Part shown: positions 1-8,474 of the stretch, in pieces | Layout: each line of letters starts with the position of its first letter | Numbering within the stretch: position 1 is the first letter of the stretch | NCBI GenBank assembly: GCA_038223165.1 | Contig: JBBRHE010000003.1 | Coordinates: forward strand, 1-45,187 | DNA length: 45,187 nucleotides | Reading direction: 5' to 3' | From: DASYHQ01 sp038223165 | GTDB taxonomy: Bacteria > Planctomycetota > Phycisphaerae > Tepidisphaerales > Tepidisphaeraceae | Translations under genes and position numbers: made by a program | The notes under the pieces: model-generated | What the model was told of the DNA's origin: nothing | Databases searched by the model: none | What the model saw: only the letters and a program-made list of their open reading frames with translations

Positions 1-531
1 AGTGGCGCGCTACTGATCGCCCTAGGAAAAGGGGGTCAATTGCAGCTCGACCAGGGCGCGCTGCTGGTGTTGATGGCTGCAGCACTCAGCGCGGTGTGGG
101 CGGTCATGCAGCGGCCAGTCGCCCAGCGTATCGGCGCGATGTCACTGACCACCTGGTCGACCACATTTGGCACCGCGCTGCTATTGCCCTGGCTACCTCA
201 GTTGATCGAGACCACCAACGCCGCGCCGTTGACGGGCATCCTCGCAATGCTCTATCTCGGCATCTTCCCCGCAGCGATTGCCAATGGGTTGTGGTCGTTC
301 GCGCTCAGCCGCGTGCCAGCGTCGCGGCTGGTCGTCTTCATGTATTTGATGCCCCCGGTGACGATCGGGTTTGCATGGTTGATGCAGGGAGACGTGCCTT
401 CCATGCTCGCCTTAGTGGGTGGCGCGATCGCTATTGTCGGTGTGGTCGTCGTGAATCGTTCCAAGGGATCGACAGCGGCCCGTGTGGCGCAACAAGCCGT
501 TCCCACCCCGGCAGCCGGCGCGGGAGACTGA
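1..531 (+). CDS. EamA/DMT-family membrane transporter, C-terminal part (5' truncated)
   Basis: The frame is open from the first base and stops at 531, so the gene begins outside the window. A TTG at 40 could be read as a start but lies inside an already open frame. About five hydrophobic segments follow (beginning ALLVLMAAALSA, MSLTTWSTTFGT, TGILAMLYLGIF, LVVFMYLMPPV and MLALVGGAIAIV). They match the second five-helix EamA repeat of ten-helix drug/metabolite transporters, including the loop between the last two helices. The family exports metabolites or amino acids across the inner membrane; the substrate cannot be read here. The C-terminus is a short Ala/Pro-rich cytoplasmic tail. It converges on the minus-strand phosphoesterase, with 7 bases between stops. 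Confidence 0.8.
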   Translation, partial: SGALLIALGKGGQLQLDQGALLVLMAAALSAVWAVMQRPVAQRIGAMSLTTWSTTFGTALLLPWLPQLIETTNAAPLTGILAMLYLGIFPAAIANGLWSFALSRVPASRLVVFMYLMPPVTIGFAWLMQGDVPSMLALVGGAIAIVGVVVVNRSKGSTAARVAQQAVPTPAAGAGD

Positions 532-538
532 CGGAACA

Positions 539-1753
539 TCATGCGTGGCGTAACGTAATGCGCACGATTTCCGCCGGTGCATTGACGCGAAGTGGGAACC
601 AGTTGCCGATGCCGTTGGAGACGACGCACGCGGCCTGGCCCTGGCGATAGAGGCCGGACCAGTATTTGTACATCATCGGCCCGGGCCCGAGATTGGGTGT
701 GAGCATGAGTTGCCCACCGTGCGTGTGGCCTGCGAGCGTGAGGTCGACACCGGCTTCTGCCGCGTAGTCAAACGCCAGCGGGTGGTGGGCAAGCAGGACG
801 CTGAACGCATCCGACCGTCGGCGCGCGAGGGTGGCCGCGGCCGAACGTTCGAGTTGCGGGCTTCGACCGGTTGCCGCCGAGCCCCACCCCATGCCGAGGA
901 ACTGCACCGGGTAGCCTCGAATGTCGAGTGTGTGCGACTCGTTCAACAGAAGTGGAAAGCCCGCCGACCGCACGCCGTTCTCAAACGCGCCGCGGTCCTG
1001 GAACAGATCGTGATTTCCCTCGCACACGACCACACGGTGGCGTGGTGACAGCCCGCGCAACAGGTCGAGGCCGAGTGGCAGGTCGTCCAAGTTAAATTCG
1101 ATCAGGTCACCGGTGAACGCGACAGCGTCGACGTTCAACTGATTTGTCGCATCGAGGATTCGGCCGACGTCGTCGCGCGTTGTGAACCGGCCCAGGTGCG
1201 TGTCCGACAGGTGCGCGATACTCGCTCCGTCTAGCGCCGGGGGCAGGTTGGCAAACGCGATGTCGATCGTGCGAATGCGGAAGGTGCCCAGCATCGCAAG
1301 CGCGGTGGTCGTCGCGACGACCTGCGCTAATGGTGGCGTAGCAGCGACCAGCGCGGTGGCGAGCAGTTGCCGGCGTGAGGGACCGGTCATGACGGGCAAA
1401 CCTACTTGCTCGACAGAGGCCGCCGGTCGCGAGGGGTGCTTGAACACTGCGACGATCGCAGCCGTTGCGCGGTATATCCCGCGTATCAGCAGCGCGATCA
1501 GCACCGGGGGCATGACGATCAAGTGCCACAGATAGACCGCTGCAGTCAGCACCGCCGACGGTTGGACGGCCGAATCGGTGGCGCGGGAATAGAAGACGTA
1601 AGCGAACGCGCCGGCTTGAAACAGCGCCCACACCGCAATGGCGACGCGCCAACCGACCGCACGGCGTGTTTTGCGCATCCATGCGTCGGCCCAGGCCCAC
1701 CAGACAAAGCTGCTGACGAAAATCACGAAGACGATGAGGAAAAAGACCGTCAT
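539..1753 (-). CDS. Membrane-anchored metallophosphoesterase (YkuE/YaeI-like)
   Basis: A calcineurin-like phosphoesterase of about 404 aa. The N-terminal part holds several hydrophobic segments (MTVFFLIVFVIFVSSF at the start, then two or three more before residue 170). The catalytic domain follows with all family motifs: SDTHLGRF near residue 180, FTGDLIEF, CEGNHDLF, LLAHHP and LAGHTHGGQ. This order of membrane N-terminus plus one Metallophos domain is that of YkuE/YaeI-type enzymes, some of which cleave UDP-diacylglucosamine or other phosphodiesters; the substrate here is unknown. The frame is open further upstream to 1834, but the ATG at 1753 starts directly with a membrane segment and has a TATACT box 21 nt upstream, so it is preferred. 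Confidence 0.85.
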   Translation of the reverse strand: MTVFFLIVFVIFVSSFVWWAWADAWMRKTRRAVGWRVAIAVWALFQAGAFAYVFYSRATDSAVQPSAVLTAAVYLWHLIVMPPVLIALLIRGIYRATAAIVAVFKHPSRPAASVEQVGLPVMTGPSRRQLLATALVAATPPLAQVVATTTALAMLGTFRIRTIDIAFANLPPALDGASIAHLSDTHLGRFTTRDDVGRILDATNQLNVDAVAFTGDLIEFNLDDLPLGLDLLRGLSPRHRVVVCEGNHDLFQDRGAFENGVRSAGFPLLLNESHTLDIRGYPVQFLGMGWGSAATGRSPQLERSAAATLARRRSDAFSVLLAHHPLAFDYAAEAGVDLTLAGHTHGGQLMLTPNLGPGPMMYKYWSGLYRQGQAACVVSNGIGNWFPLRVNAPAEIVRITLRHA

Positions 1754-1774
1754 GATGGGCGTTGACCGCGACAG

Positions 1775-1780
1775 AGTATA
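1775..1780 (-). promoter_or_regulatory. Candidate -10 box (TATACT) of the metallophosphoesterase gene
   Basis: On the minus strand TATACT ends 21 nt before the ATG at 1753. No good -35 hexamer was recognised. The same hexamer sits just before three other starts in the window, which is the main support. Confidence 0.4.
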
Positions 1781-1913
1781 GGCGTGGCCCGATCGGCCAC
1801 GCCCGTTGGGCAATATCACGTTCAACGCGACCAAAAGTCGCGACTGATGTATCTCGGGTCAGGCGCGTTTGAAAACTGCGGATACGGGTCTACATCCTTG
1901 TGCGTCCGGCGCG

Positions 1914-1919
1914 TATACT
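1914..1919 (+). promoter_or_regulatory. Candidate -10 box (TATACT) of the PEGA lipoprotein gene
   Basis: TATACT ends 10 nt before the ATG at 1930. If used as a -10 element, transcription would begin within a few bases of the start codon, giving an almost leaderless mRNA. No Shine-Dalgarno sequence fits in the gap, which agrees. The -35 region is not recognisable. Confidence 0.45.
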
Positions 1920-1929
1920 TCCGCACCTC

Positions 1930-2340
1930 ATGCGTCCGCTGCGCTGCATCAGCTTCGTCTGTCTGGCCCTTGCCCTGTGTGGGGGTTGCGTGAGGCAGAC
2001 GATGACGATTACGAGCAGCCCGTCGGGTGCACTGGTGTACATGAACGACGTCGAGGTCGGCCGTACACCGATCACGCGCGACTTCACCAACTACGGCACC
2101 TACGAGGTGGCCATCCGCAAGGACGGTTACAACACGCTTAACACGAGCAGTGTGGTGATCGCCCCTTGGTGGAATTGGGTCCCCTTCGACCTCGTCGCCG
2201 CCACTTTGCCACTGACAGATCGCCAGCGGCTACACTATGACCTGACGCCCGCCGGGCGCGAGCCGATGGACAATCAGAAAATGGTCGAACGGGCGCGGAA
2301 GTTGGAAGCGCAATTGCCCGCGACACAACCGAGCAAGTAG
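1930..2340 (+). CDS. PEGA-domain lipoprotein
   Basis: A 136-aa secreted protein. Residues 1-20 are a lipoprotein signal (MRPLRCISFVCLALALCGGC) with a lipobox ending in Cys20. A PEGA-type beta domain follows: ITSSPSGALVYMNDVEVGRTPITRDF, then YEVAIRKDGYNT, the usual pattern in which a short fold presents a 'G.TP' turn and a 'RKDGY' strand. The C-terminal part is charged and may be helical. PEGA domains are found on bacterial surface proteins and are thought to mediate envelope or protein contacts. The ATG at 1930 is chosen over an in-frame ATG at 1900 because it begins the signal peptide exactly. Confidence 0.85.
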   Translation: MRPLRCISFVCLALALCGGCVRQTMTITSSPSGALVYMNDVEVGRTPITRDFTNYGTYEVAIRKDGYNTLNTSSVVIAPWWNWVPFDLVAATLPLTDRQRLHYDLTPAGREPMDNQKMVERARKLEAQLPATQPSK

Positions 2341-2441
2341 CCTGGCGCTACAGTCGAAACACGTCCACTGTCAGACTCACTCCGTTATCAGGTGTCTTGT
2401 CAAGAAAAGCAGTTTAACCCCTGGGATCGCTAAGGGGAAAG

Positions 2442-2492
2442 TGCCCGAGCGTTCCGATCCCTGCAGCCGCTACCGCTCCTGTTCGGGATGAC
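2442..2492 (-). repeat. Intergenic dispersed-repeat-like segment
   Basis: On the minus strand this reads GTCATCCCGAACAGGAGCG, then a GCGGCTGCAGGGATC portion. It resembles the widespread class of intergenic repeats that begin GTCATCC(C/T)GA and contain AGGGATC. It lies in the 195-bp gap between the convergent PEGA and methyltransferase genes. A small CCCCT/AGGGG inverted repeat (2418-2437) lies beside it. The assignment rests on resemblance only; copies elsewhere in the genome cannot be seen. Confidence 0.35.
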
Positions 2493-2535
2493 AAACGCGC
2501 GGGGGTGACAACATTCGTCAGATTGCGTCGGGACT

Positions 2536-3198
2536 CTAAGCCGCGACCATCGCGTTTGCCGGCTCAAGGACCGGCAACGCCGACTTGTTGTTGGTGATAA
2601 CGACTGTTTCCCAGAGGTCGATGCTTTCCAGCTTGTAGCGGTAGTCGATTTCCACACCGGTCCTGCGGATGAGGTCCTGCAGTGCCAGATCACTGCGCCA
2701 GCCGAGCTTGGTGCAGATGGGTGAGGCCCATTTTTCGAGCATCGCAATGAAGCGGTTGGTCGACTGGAAGTGGTTGACGATCACAATGCGGCTGCCGGGC
2801 TTGGCGACCCGCTGGGCCTCGCGAACGAGCATGTAGGGGTCGGAAACGACCGTGATCACGTGACTGATGAAAACGTGGTCGAACGTGTCGTCGGCGAACG
2901 GAAGATGCAGCGCGTCGGCTTGGAAGACCGTGGCATGCGTCATATTCTGCTCGCGGATCTTCTTGCGGGCTTCCCGCAGCATTCCACTGGACAGGTCGAC
3001 ACCAATGATGTTTCCGTGCCGCGGGTAGAAGCCGAGGCTGGCGCCGGTCCCGATGCCCAGGTCAAGCACCAGGTCGGTCGAGCTGATGTTCATGTGATTG
3101 ATCGCCCGCTCGATCCGCCGTTTGACCAACCGGCCAAACGTGGCATCGTAAAACATCGAGTGGACGTCGTAGATCTTCTTGGTACTGGCTTCCTGCAT
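2536..3198 (-). CDS. pmtA: Class I SAM methyltransferase, PmtA-like phospholipid N-methyltransferase
   Basis: A 220-aa Rossmann-fold methyltransferase. Motif I is LDLGIGTG at residues 45-52, followed by the acidic SAM-binding loop GVDLSSGML. Later segments are characteristic of bacterial phosphatidylethanolamine N-methyltransferases of the PmtA type: HVITVVSDP, GSRIVIVNHF and LGWRSDL near the C-terminus. Such enzymes methylate phosphatidylethanolamine stepwise to phosphatidylcholine at the inner membrane. The N-terminus (YDVHSMFYDATFG) also fits the family. Length is normal. It could instead be a related methyltransferase acting on another lipid or quinone. It is transcribed alone; the next minus-strand gene upstream (pgl) ends 127 nt away. 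Confidence 0.75.
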   Translation of the reverse strand: MQEASTKKIYDVHSMFYDATFGRLVKRRIERAINHMNISSTDLVLDLGIGTGASLGFYPRHGNIIGVDLSSGMLREARKKIREQNMTHATVFQADALHLPFADDTFDHVFISHVITVVSDPYMLVREAQRVAKPGSRIVIVNHFQSTNRFIAMLEKWASPICTKLGWRSDLALQDLIRRTGVEIDYRYKLESIDLWETVVITNNKSALPVLEPANAMVAA

Positions 3199-3325
3199 GG
3201 CGGGCGTTGGTCCTTCCCAGACAACTTACGTAACGCGGACATGCTAAGGAGACGGCTGGGTTTTGCCAACATGCAACATGACCATCACCAGTCGCGTTCG
3301 CTAGGGTGCTAGGGGGATCGCCCGG

Positions 3326-4069
3326 CTAGACCGCGTCCATTCCCGCAGCGGCAACGTCGATCAGCCACGTCAATTTGCCCTCGGTGGGCAGGACGAGCTG
3401 TGCAGGAAATTGTTTGGGATTTCGCTCCCCTTCCAGCACGGTCGCCAACGCCTTGGTCTTACCCGCACCGGCGACAAGAAACATCGCCTGCCGCGACCGG
3501 TTGATAAATGGTGCCGTCAATGTGATTCGCCAGCTCTTGCCGGTCGTCGATTTCTCGACGTAATGCGCCACCGCGAGCTTTGTGGTTTCCTGAAGCGCGG
3601 AGGTGTGAGGAAAGAGGCTGGCGGTGTGACCGTCGTCACCGAGGCCCAGCAGGCACAAATCGAGCCCGAGGCCGGCGTGGCCGAACAGGTCGATCAGTTC
3701 CTGATCGTACCGCGTGCCCGCCTCAGCGGGGTCGATCTCGCCCACCATGCGGTAGACATTGTCGAGTGGGATGGGCACCTTGCTCAGCAGCGTCTCTCTG
3801 GCCATGCGAAAGTTGCTGTCGGCATGGTCCGGTGGAACGCAGCGTTCGTCACCGAAGAAGACGCGGACCTTGGTCCAATCAATCCGACTGCGATACGGCT
3901 CGGCTGCCAGCAACGCGTGCAACGCCTTGGGGGTCGAACCGCCCGACAACGCAACGGAAAACGTTCCACGCTCGTCAACGCCGATACGATACGCCTCCAC
4001 AAACCGCTCGGCAGCTTCTTCCGCGATGGCGGTGGGCGTGGGGACGACTTTGATTTCTGGGGTGATCAC
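3326..4069 (-). CDS. pgl: 6-phosphogluconolactonase
   Basis: A 247-aa protein of the DevB/SOL type, normal length. It hydrolyses 6-phosphoglucono-1,5-lactone to 6-phosphogluconate in the oxidative pentose phosphate pathway. Diagnostic segments are VALSGGSTPK (residues 39-48), VRVFFGDERCVPPDHADSN and LGLGDDGHTASLFP, which form the sugar-phosphate binding site in this family (related to NagB). It lies 81 nt downstream of the Uma2 gene on the same strand. No zwf or gnd gene is in the window. Confidence 0.92.
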   Translation of the reverse strand: MITPEIKVVPTPTAIAEEAAERFVEAYRIGVDERGTFSVALSGGSTPKALHALLAAEPYRSRIDWTKVRVFFGDERCVPPDHADSNFRMARETLLSKVPIPLDNVYRMVGEIDPAEAGTRYDQELIDLFGHAGLGLDLCLLGLGDDGHTASLFPHTSALQETTKLAVAHYVEKSTTGKSWRITLTAPFINRSRQAMFLVAGAGKTKALATVLEGERNPKQFPAQLVLPTEGKLTWLIDVAAAGMDAV

Positions 4070-4150
4070 CCGACTAACTTGCGGGGAAACGAGAGTTTTG
4101 GCAAGGGGGATTCATTTCAACGATCTGCGTTGCTTCCCTCACCTTACCGC

Positions 4151-4762
4151 TCATTCGGCATCAGACTGCGCCGGAGTTTCGGGAAACGTGACGCCGTCGT
4201 AAATATCGGTCATCGGCAACTCTATCGCGATCGAACGGAACATAGCAATGCCTTCCATCGTCATCACTGGGGTGAAGAGCCACGTCCCGCCGTCCTGTCG
4301 AAAATAGGACTGGACGTGCGGTGAGTCCTGGGTCACAAGGACGTACTCCTGTAGCGTTCCGGATTCCAGATATTTCTTAAACTTCGGACCATAATCCAAA
4401 TGTTCAGTCGAGGCCGAAATGACTTCCACAACGAGAGTGGGATTCGTGACGGTCTGGCGTTTGACGTCATGCGCGTCGTGCTCGGTAGGCCCGCAAATGA
4501 CGGTCGCATCGGGGTAAACGTACAACTTTGATCGCGGGACGCGCACGCGCAAGTTGCTGTCGTAGACGCGGCACGATTTGCCCTTTAAACGCGTACCCAA
4601 CTCCCGAATAACGTTAGCTATGATCAAACTGTGCTGCGGCGAACCACCCGCCATCGCGACGATGTCTCCGTCGTAATACTCGTGACGCTCGGTCGAATCG
4701 TACTCACGACGAAGGTATTCTTCGACCGAAAACCGGAGTCGTTGTTCGGTGGCGCGGCTCAT
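4151..4762 (-). CDS. Uma2 family protein (PD-(D/E)XK nuclease fold)
   Basis: A 203-aa member of the Uma2/DUF820 family. The N-terminal VEEYLRREYD and HEYYDGDIVAMAGGS, the NLRVRVP strand, the YPDATVICG acidic site and TLVVEVISAST are all typical. Asp of YPDATV and Glu of VVEVIS would be catalytic in a restriction-nuclease-like fold. The biological role of Uma2 proteins is unsettled; they expand strongly in cyanobacteria and planctomycetes and are often described as putative endonucleases. No partner gene such as a methyltransferase or antitoxin is adjacent. Confidence 0.85.
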   Translation of the reverse strand: MSRATEQRLRFSVEEYLRREYDSTERHEYYDGDIVAMAGGSPQHSLIIANVIRELGTRLKGKSCRVYDSNLRVRVPRSKLYVYPDATVICGPTEHDAHDVKRQTVTNPTLVVEVISASTEHLDYGPKFKKYLESGTLQEYVLVTQDSPHVQSYFRQDGGTWLFTPVMTMEGIAMFRSIAIELPMTDIYDGVTFPETPAQSDAE

Positions 4763-4874
4763 ATTCGTAGTTTAACACACATCGGTGGGGCCAGCACATC
4801 TGTTCGCGTATGGCGGAATGCCAATCTTGCCTTTCCCAGTTCCGTAAGGCAGGAATGTCATCCAGCCCTGCCGA

Positions 4875-5339
4875 CTATTTCGGTCTCGTGGTCGCCTGCC
4901 AAGCCTCATACGTTTTCTCAAACTCGGGCTCCAAACCTAATGAGGCGATTTCCAGATTGTACAAGCGGTCGCCGCTTCGGTGGGAATATGCGATGCGCAA
5001 TCGAAGGTGATTGTGAATCGTGCCAAGGTTGGTTGGTGACAACATAGCCGCCTCGTTACGCGTCGGCATGCGATACTTTTGCATCGCGAGCCGTGGACGT
5101 TGTTCGCTTCCTTTAAGGACGTCATCAACCTTAAGGTCGACAAATGCATCGGCCTCAGCCAACACCCACAGCCCACAGGTTTTGTGTCTGTACGAGGCGT
5201 TTTGGCATACCACGTCCAAAACGTTCGGGTGCCCGCTTTGTGCAAGTAAAACCGCTGGATCGCTCACAACGCGGTAATCCTGTGGGGGTGTCGTGCAGCC
5301 AACGCTTATGAGTACGACGGCGAACGGTAGCCATTTCAT
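4875..5339 (-). CDS. Hypothetical lipoprotein, last gene of the prkA-spoVR run
   Basis: A 154-aa protein of no family I recognise. Residues 1-15 form a lipoprotein signal (MKWLPFAVVLISVGC) with the lipidated Cys at 15. The mature part is mixed alpha/beta without obvious repeats or metal motifs. A stretch around residues 45-57 carries two Cys (VCQNASYRHKTCG), so a disulfide is possible. The ATG follows the spoVR stop after 3 nt, with two consecutive TGA codons there, so it is almost surely translated from the spoVR message. The base composition is lower in G+C than that of its neighbours. This could be a recent addition to the operon. Confidence 0.6.
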   Translation of the reverse strand: MKWLPFAVVLISVGCTTPPQDYRVVSDPAVLLAQSGHPNVLDVVCQNASYRHKTCGLWVLAEADAFVDLKVDDVLKGSEQRPRLAMQKYRMPTRNEAAMLSPTNLGTIHNHLRLRIAYSHRSGDRLYNLEIASLGLEPEFEKTYEAWQATTRPK

Positions 5340-5342
5340 TCA

Positions 5343-6875
5343 TCACCCCACCACGTGCGCCGGCTTCGGCAGTTCATCATGAATCGTCTGCTGTTTCGCC
5401 TGTTCACCGTTGTACGTAAATAAGATCATGTCATCGTCGATGCGCGCTTGCAGGTGCACCGGCCGGCGCCAGACCTTGTAGATGTTTTTCAGCGTTTCGA
5501 CGGCGTACTTGATCTCGATGTCCAGGCCGTTGTGTTTCTGGGCCAGGTATAGCTCGCCGCGGTTGCAGTAGTTGCCGTCGGCGACGTAGATGAAGGGCTG
5601 GCCCATGTTCGTCAGGTGATACAGCATCGTCTGCTTGATGCGCTGCGGGTCGCGCGACAGGATCTTGATCTGCCCCGTGTGCGGGTCGCGGCCGTACTGG
5701 TAGAACTTGTGCTTCTCGATGAATTCGGGCGTCATGAACTCGTCGATAAAATTCACATCGTTGTAGACCCGTCTCACCTCGAAAATCTTCTCGCGGCCAA
5801 GGCCCAGGCCCTTGTCCCAGTGCTTCTTCTGCCCCAGGTTCTCGGCGTCATCGTAGTCCTTGCCAAACTTGCCCTTGTTCCAGCGATCTTCGATATCGCG
5901 GAACAGCTCTAAACCGATCTTGTACGGATTGAAATTGCCCGGCGGCATATGAACCGTGCCGCTGTGATGATCGGCATAGTCGATGACTTCCTTCGCCTCG
6001 ACGAAGTGCTTGGTCATCAGTGTGCTGTGCCAGTAGCTGGCCCAGCCTTCGTTCATCACCTTGGTCATGCCTTGCGGGGCATAGTAATAGCTCTCCTCGC
6101 GCACCATCGCGAGGCAGTCGCTTTGCCAGTCTTCGAGTTGCGCGTGTTGCAACAGGTACAGCAGCACGTCGCGCGTCGCCCGCGCGGGTGTCGCGTGTCG
6201 GACCTTCGCGGCCTCGTCCCGCTGGCGCTTCTGCTCGGCCTCGATCTTCTCCGGCGGGTTGATCCAACGATCCAGGTAGTCCTTGCTCTTAAACTTCCCC
6301 GTCGGCTCCTGTCGCTTCGTGTCCTGCTTTTCCTGCTCGAGCGGCCCGCGGTTGAGGAACATGCTGTGCGGGTCGATGAGGTGCTCGATGCTCAGGCAAA
6401 CGTCCAGCCACGCCTCGACGGTGTCACTGCCATGCTTTTCGATGTGCTTGCGGACATGCGTGGCGTGGTTGGCCATCTCGTCCATCATTTTGCGGTTCGT
6501 CTGGCTGAACCACAGGTTGCTCTTGAAGAAATCGCTGTGCCCGTAGACGTGCGCGATGACGAGCTTCTGGTCCACGAGCGGGTTGGATTCCTGCAAATAG
6601 GCGTAACACGGGTCGTTGTTGATGACCATCTCGTAGATGCGCCCGAGCCCATAGTGGTGCTGCTTGCGGAGCTTTTCGTACTCCATCCCGAATCGCCAAT
6701 GTGGGTACCGCTGGGGGAACCCACCATACGCAGCGATCTGGTTCATCTGCTCGTAGTCACACATCTCAAAGACGACGGGAAAGAAATCGAGCCCGTACGA
6801 CTTGGCCTGCTCGCGAATCTGCTTTTTCGCAGCAAGCAATTCGGGGGGGAATGGGGCAAGGGTGTGGGAAGCCAT
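5343..6875 (-). CDS. spoVR: SpoVR family protein (YcgB)
   Basis: A 510-aa cytosolic protein matching the SpoVR/YcgB family over its full length. Family hallmarks are LDFFPVVFEMCDYEQMNQIAA with GGFPQRYPHWRFGMEYE near the N-terminus, NDPCYAYLQESN, the VYGHSDFFKSN segment, and NEGWASYWHS with a conserved His-rich neighbourhood. In Bacillus it affects spore cortex formation, but it occurs widely in non-sporulating bacteria next to prkA (yeaG) and DUF444 (yeaH), as here. Its biochemical activity is not established. A GAGGAAG ribosome site lies close to the ATG. The gene for a 76-aa protein ends 9 nt upstream and a lipoprotein gene starts 3 nt downstream, consistent with co-transcription. Confidence 0.95.
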   Translation of the reverse strand: MASHTLAPFPPELLAAKKQIREQAKSYGLDFFPVVFEMCDYEQMNQIAAYGGFPQRYPHWRFGMEYEKLRKQHHYGLGRIYEMVINNDPCYAYLQESNPLVDQKLVIAHVYGHSDFFKSNLWFSQTNRKMMDEMANHATHVRKHIEKHGSDTVEAWLDVCLSIEHLIDPHSMFLNRGPLEQEKQDTKRQEPTGKFKSKDYLDRWINPPEKIEAEQKRQRDEAAKVRHATPARATRDVLLYLLQHAQLEDWQSDCLAMVREESYYYAPQGMTKVMNEGWASYWHSTLMTKHFVEAKEVIDYADHHSGTVHMPPGNFNPYKIGLELFRDIEDRWNKGKFGKDYDDAENLGQKKHWDKGLGLGREKIFEVRRVYNDVNFIDEFMTPEFIEKHKFYQYGRDPHTGQIKILSRDPQRIKQTMLYHLTNMGQPFIYVADGNYCNRGELYLAQKHNGLDIEIKYAVETLKNIYKVWRRPVHLQARIDDDMILFTYNGEQAKQQTIHDELPKPAHVVG

Positions 6876-6884
6876 ATGTCTTCC

Positions 6885-7115
6885 TCAAGCACGTTCTGCA
6901 ACCTCTACAGATGCGATATCCGTCAATGAAATCACCCGCAATTGCCGGGCAATCCCGCTAGAGGGGTCTTCGTCAACACCAAAAAAGACCCGATCAGGAG
7001 CGATCGTGGTGCGCAAAGATCGCTTGATTTCGAGGATGTCGCCATTCCGCAGGTTGACCCGGAACGGTCGAAACGGACTGCCATACGCGATCCGTTCTAA
7101 TTCGCTAGCTGTCAT
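6885..7115 (-). CDS. 76-aa conserved-looking hypothetical protein upstream of spoVR
   Basis: A small soluble protein with an evident ribosome site (ACGGAGAAC) before its ATG and a 9-nt gap to spoVR. The sequence begins MTASELERIAYGSPFRPFRV and then alternates short strands (LRNGDILEI, RVFFGVDED, LRVISLTDIASVEV). From memory, small proteins with an N-terminal 'PFRPF' followed by a strand-rich 'DG..' region are common, unnamed hypotheticals in planctomycete genomes. No catalytic motif is visible. It may be a small beta-barrel adaptor. The function is unknown; its position suggests a link with SpoVR. Confidence 0.7.
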   Translation of the reverse strand: MTASELERIAYGSPFRPFRVNLRNGDILEIKRSLRTTIAPDRVFFGVDEDPSSGIARQLRVISLTDIASVEVAERA

Positions 7116-7219
7116 CGATTGTTCTCCGTAAGCCGTTGACTTATCGGCCCATCAAGGACCGATCATTCTATCCACCCTCAGGCACTCATCACACTGAAAA
7201 TTATGAGCCCGTCGCGCCG

Positions 7220-8392
7220 CTATTTAGGCGAGCGCCGTGACGGTTCGTTCCACATTCCATTAAGTCGTTCCAGCAAATGATGAAACTTCGTCTCGACCTG
7301 AAACGATCGCCACGCGTCGGCGGAGTCGCGGCTGAGGCGTTCGTACTCGGCGGAGTCGTCCCAGAGTGTGTCCAGCAGTGTGGCGAGGGCTGCATCGTCA
7401 CCCGCAGGGAAGTAGCGGACGGCCGAGCCTTCGGGGAAATATTCGACGAATATAGGGTGGTCGCTGAGCAACAGCGGTGTGCGCGTCGCGAGCCCCTCGG
7501 CGATCACGAACGGCATCCCTTCAGGGTACCGGTGCTGCGATGGCACGACCACAAAGTCGCCGTCGCGCATGTGCTGGACGACCTCGCTCTGCCCGACCCG
7601 GCCGGGGCATTTGATCCAGCCCGCTGCGCTACCGGGATGCGCCAGAATCTCCCCCCGCGCCGGACCGTCACCCAGGATGACCAGATTCACCTGCCGCCCC
7701 TTGGCGTGCAATCGCTCGGCAGCGTGCAGCAGGTCGAGCACGCCCTTGGGTTCCGATACGACACCCGCAAACGTCACCGTACGGGCCGGCCCGGTCGGGA
7801 ACGACTTGGCGGGGAAATCCTTCGGGTCGATTTTCGGTGGAAAGTCGTAAGGCTCACCCTTGCCCGGTCGCAAGCCGCTCTTGTGCATCGTCTCGGTCGC
7901 GACGCGGTTGTGGTTGGCGACGAGCACGACGTTGTCGTCACTCGCCAGTTCGCAAAACCGCCGTGATAGGGGCGACGCCGGGTCGAACCGCATCGCGGTC
8001 ATCACAGCGGTGGGAATGCGCTTCGCGTTGGCCCATTCCAGCAGCACGATCCCGATCTGGTTCGTACAGCGGAGCACCAGATGCGTCGGTTGAAACTGCT
8101 TGACCATGCGCTTGATCCGCCACGCCATCAGCGCCATCGCGATCCGCCCCGGCAGCACCTTCACGCGCGGCACGTTCACACAGGCATATCGCCCCTGCCC
8201 GTGCTGCTCGGGGGCGCTTGTCCCGTTGATCCCAACGATCAGATGCGGCACTTCACCCGTACCGTTAACGGCAAAGAATTGGTCGAACGCCTCGACCGTG
8301 TACCGCTGGCCGGTGTAAATCTCCGGCTTCCCCTCGGCCATCAACCGGCGGGCGTGGGCATAGTCACCATGTTGAACAACCGCAATACGCAT
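7220..8392 (-). CDS. GT4-type glycosyltransferase
   Basis: A 390-aa GT-B fold glycosyltransferase of family 4. The C-terminal nucleotide-sugar domain has VTFAGVVSEPKGVLDLL, VILGDGPARGEI and the E-x7-E-like element PEGMPFVIAEGL, followed by SDHPIFVEYFPEGSAV. The N-terminal acceptor domain starts MRIAVVQHGDYAHARRLM. The acceptor and donor cannot be read from the sequence; such enzymes usually build surface polysaccharide or glycolipid. The start at 8392 has a GGGGAG ribosome site; the frame continues upstream to 8521 but without support. It sits between DUF444 (82 nt upstream) and the 76-aa gene (104 nt downstream), an unusual insertion into the PrkA-DUF444-SpoVR module. Confidence 0.85.
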   Translation of the reverse strand: MRIAVVQHGDYAHARRLMAEGKPEIYTGQRYTVEAFDQFFAVNGTGEVPHLIVGINGTSAPEQHGQGRYACVNVPRVKVLPGRIAMALMAWRIKRMVKQFQPTHLVLRCTNQIGIVLLEWANAKRIPTAVMTAMRFDPASPLSRRFCELASDDNVVLVANHNRVATETMHKSGLRPGKGEPYDFPPKIDPKDFPAKSFPTGPARTVTFAGVVSEPKGVLDLLHAAERLHAKGRQVNLVILGDGPARGEILAHPGSAAGWIKCPGRVGQSEVVQHMRDGDFVVVPSQHRYPEGMPFVIAEGLATRTPLLLSDHPIFVEYFPEGSAVRYFPAGDDAALATLLDTLWDDSAEYERLSRDSADAWRSFQVETKFHHLLERLNGMWNEPSRRSPK

Positions 8393-8474
8393 CGATCTCC
8401 CCGGTCGGTTTACGTCGCAACCGCGCGACAAGCGGAAGATAACCGGCACGGACCTCCAGTGCGCCTCGGCGTAG

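Noticed and set aside
5949..6929. A 326-aa plus-strand frame across spoVR
   Set aside because: Leu/Val/Arg-rich antisense of spoVR; no family motif.
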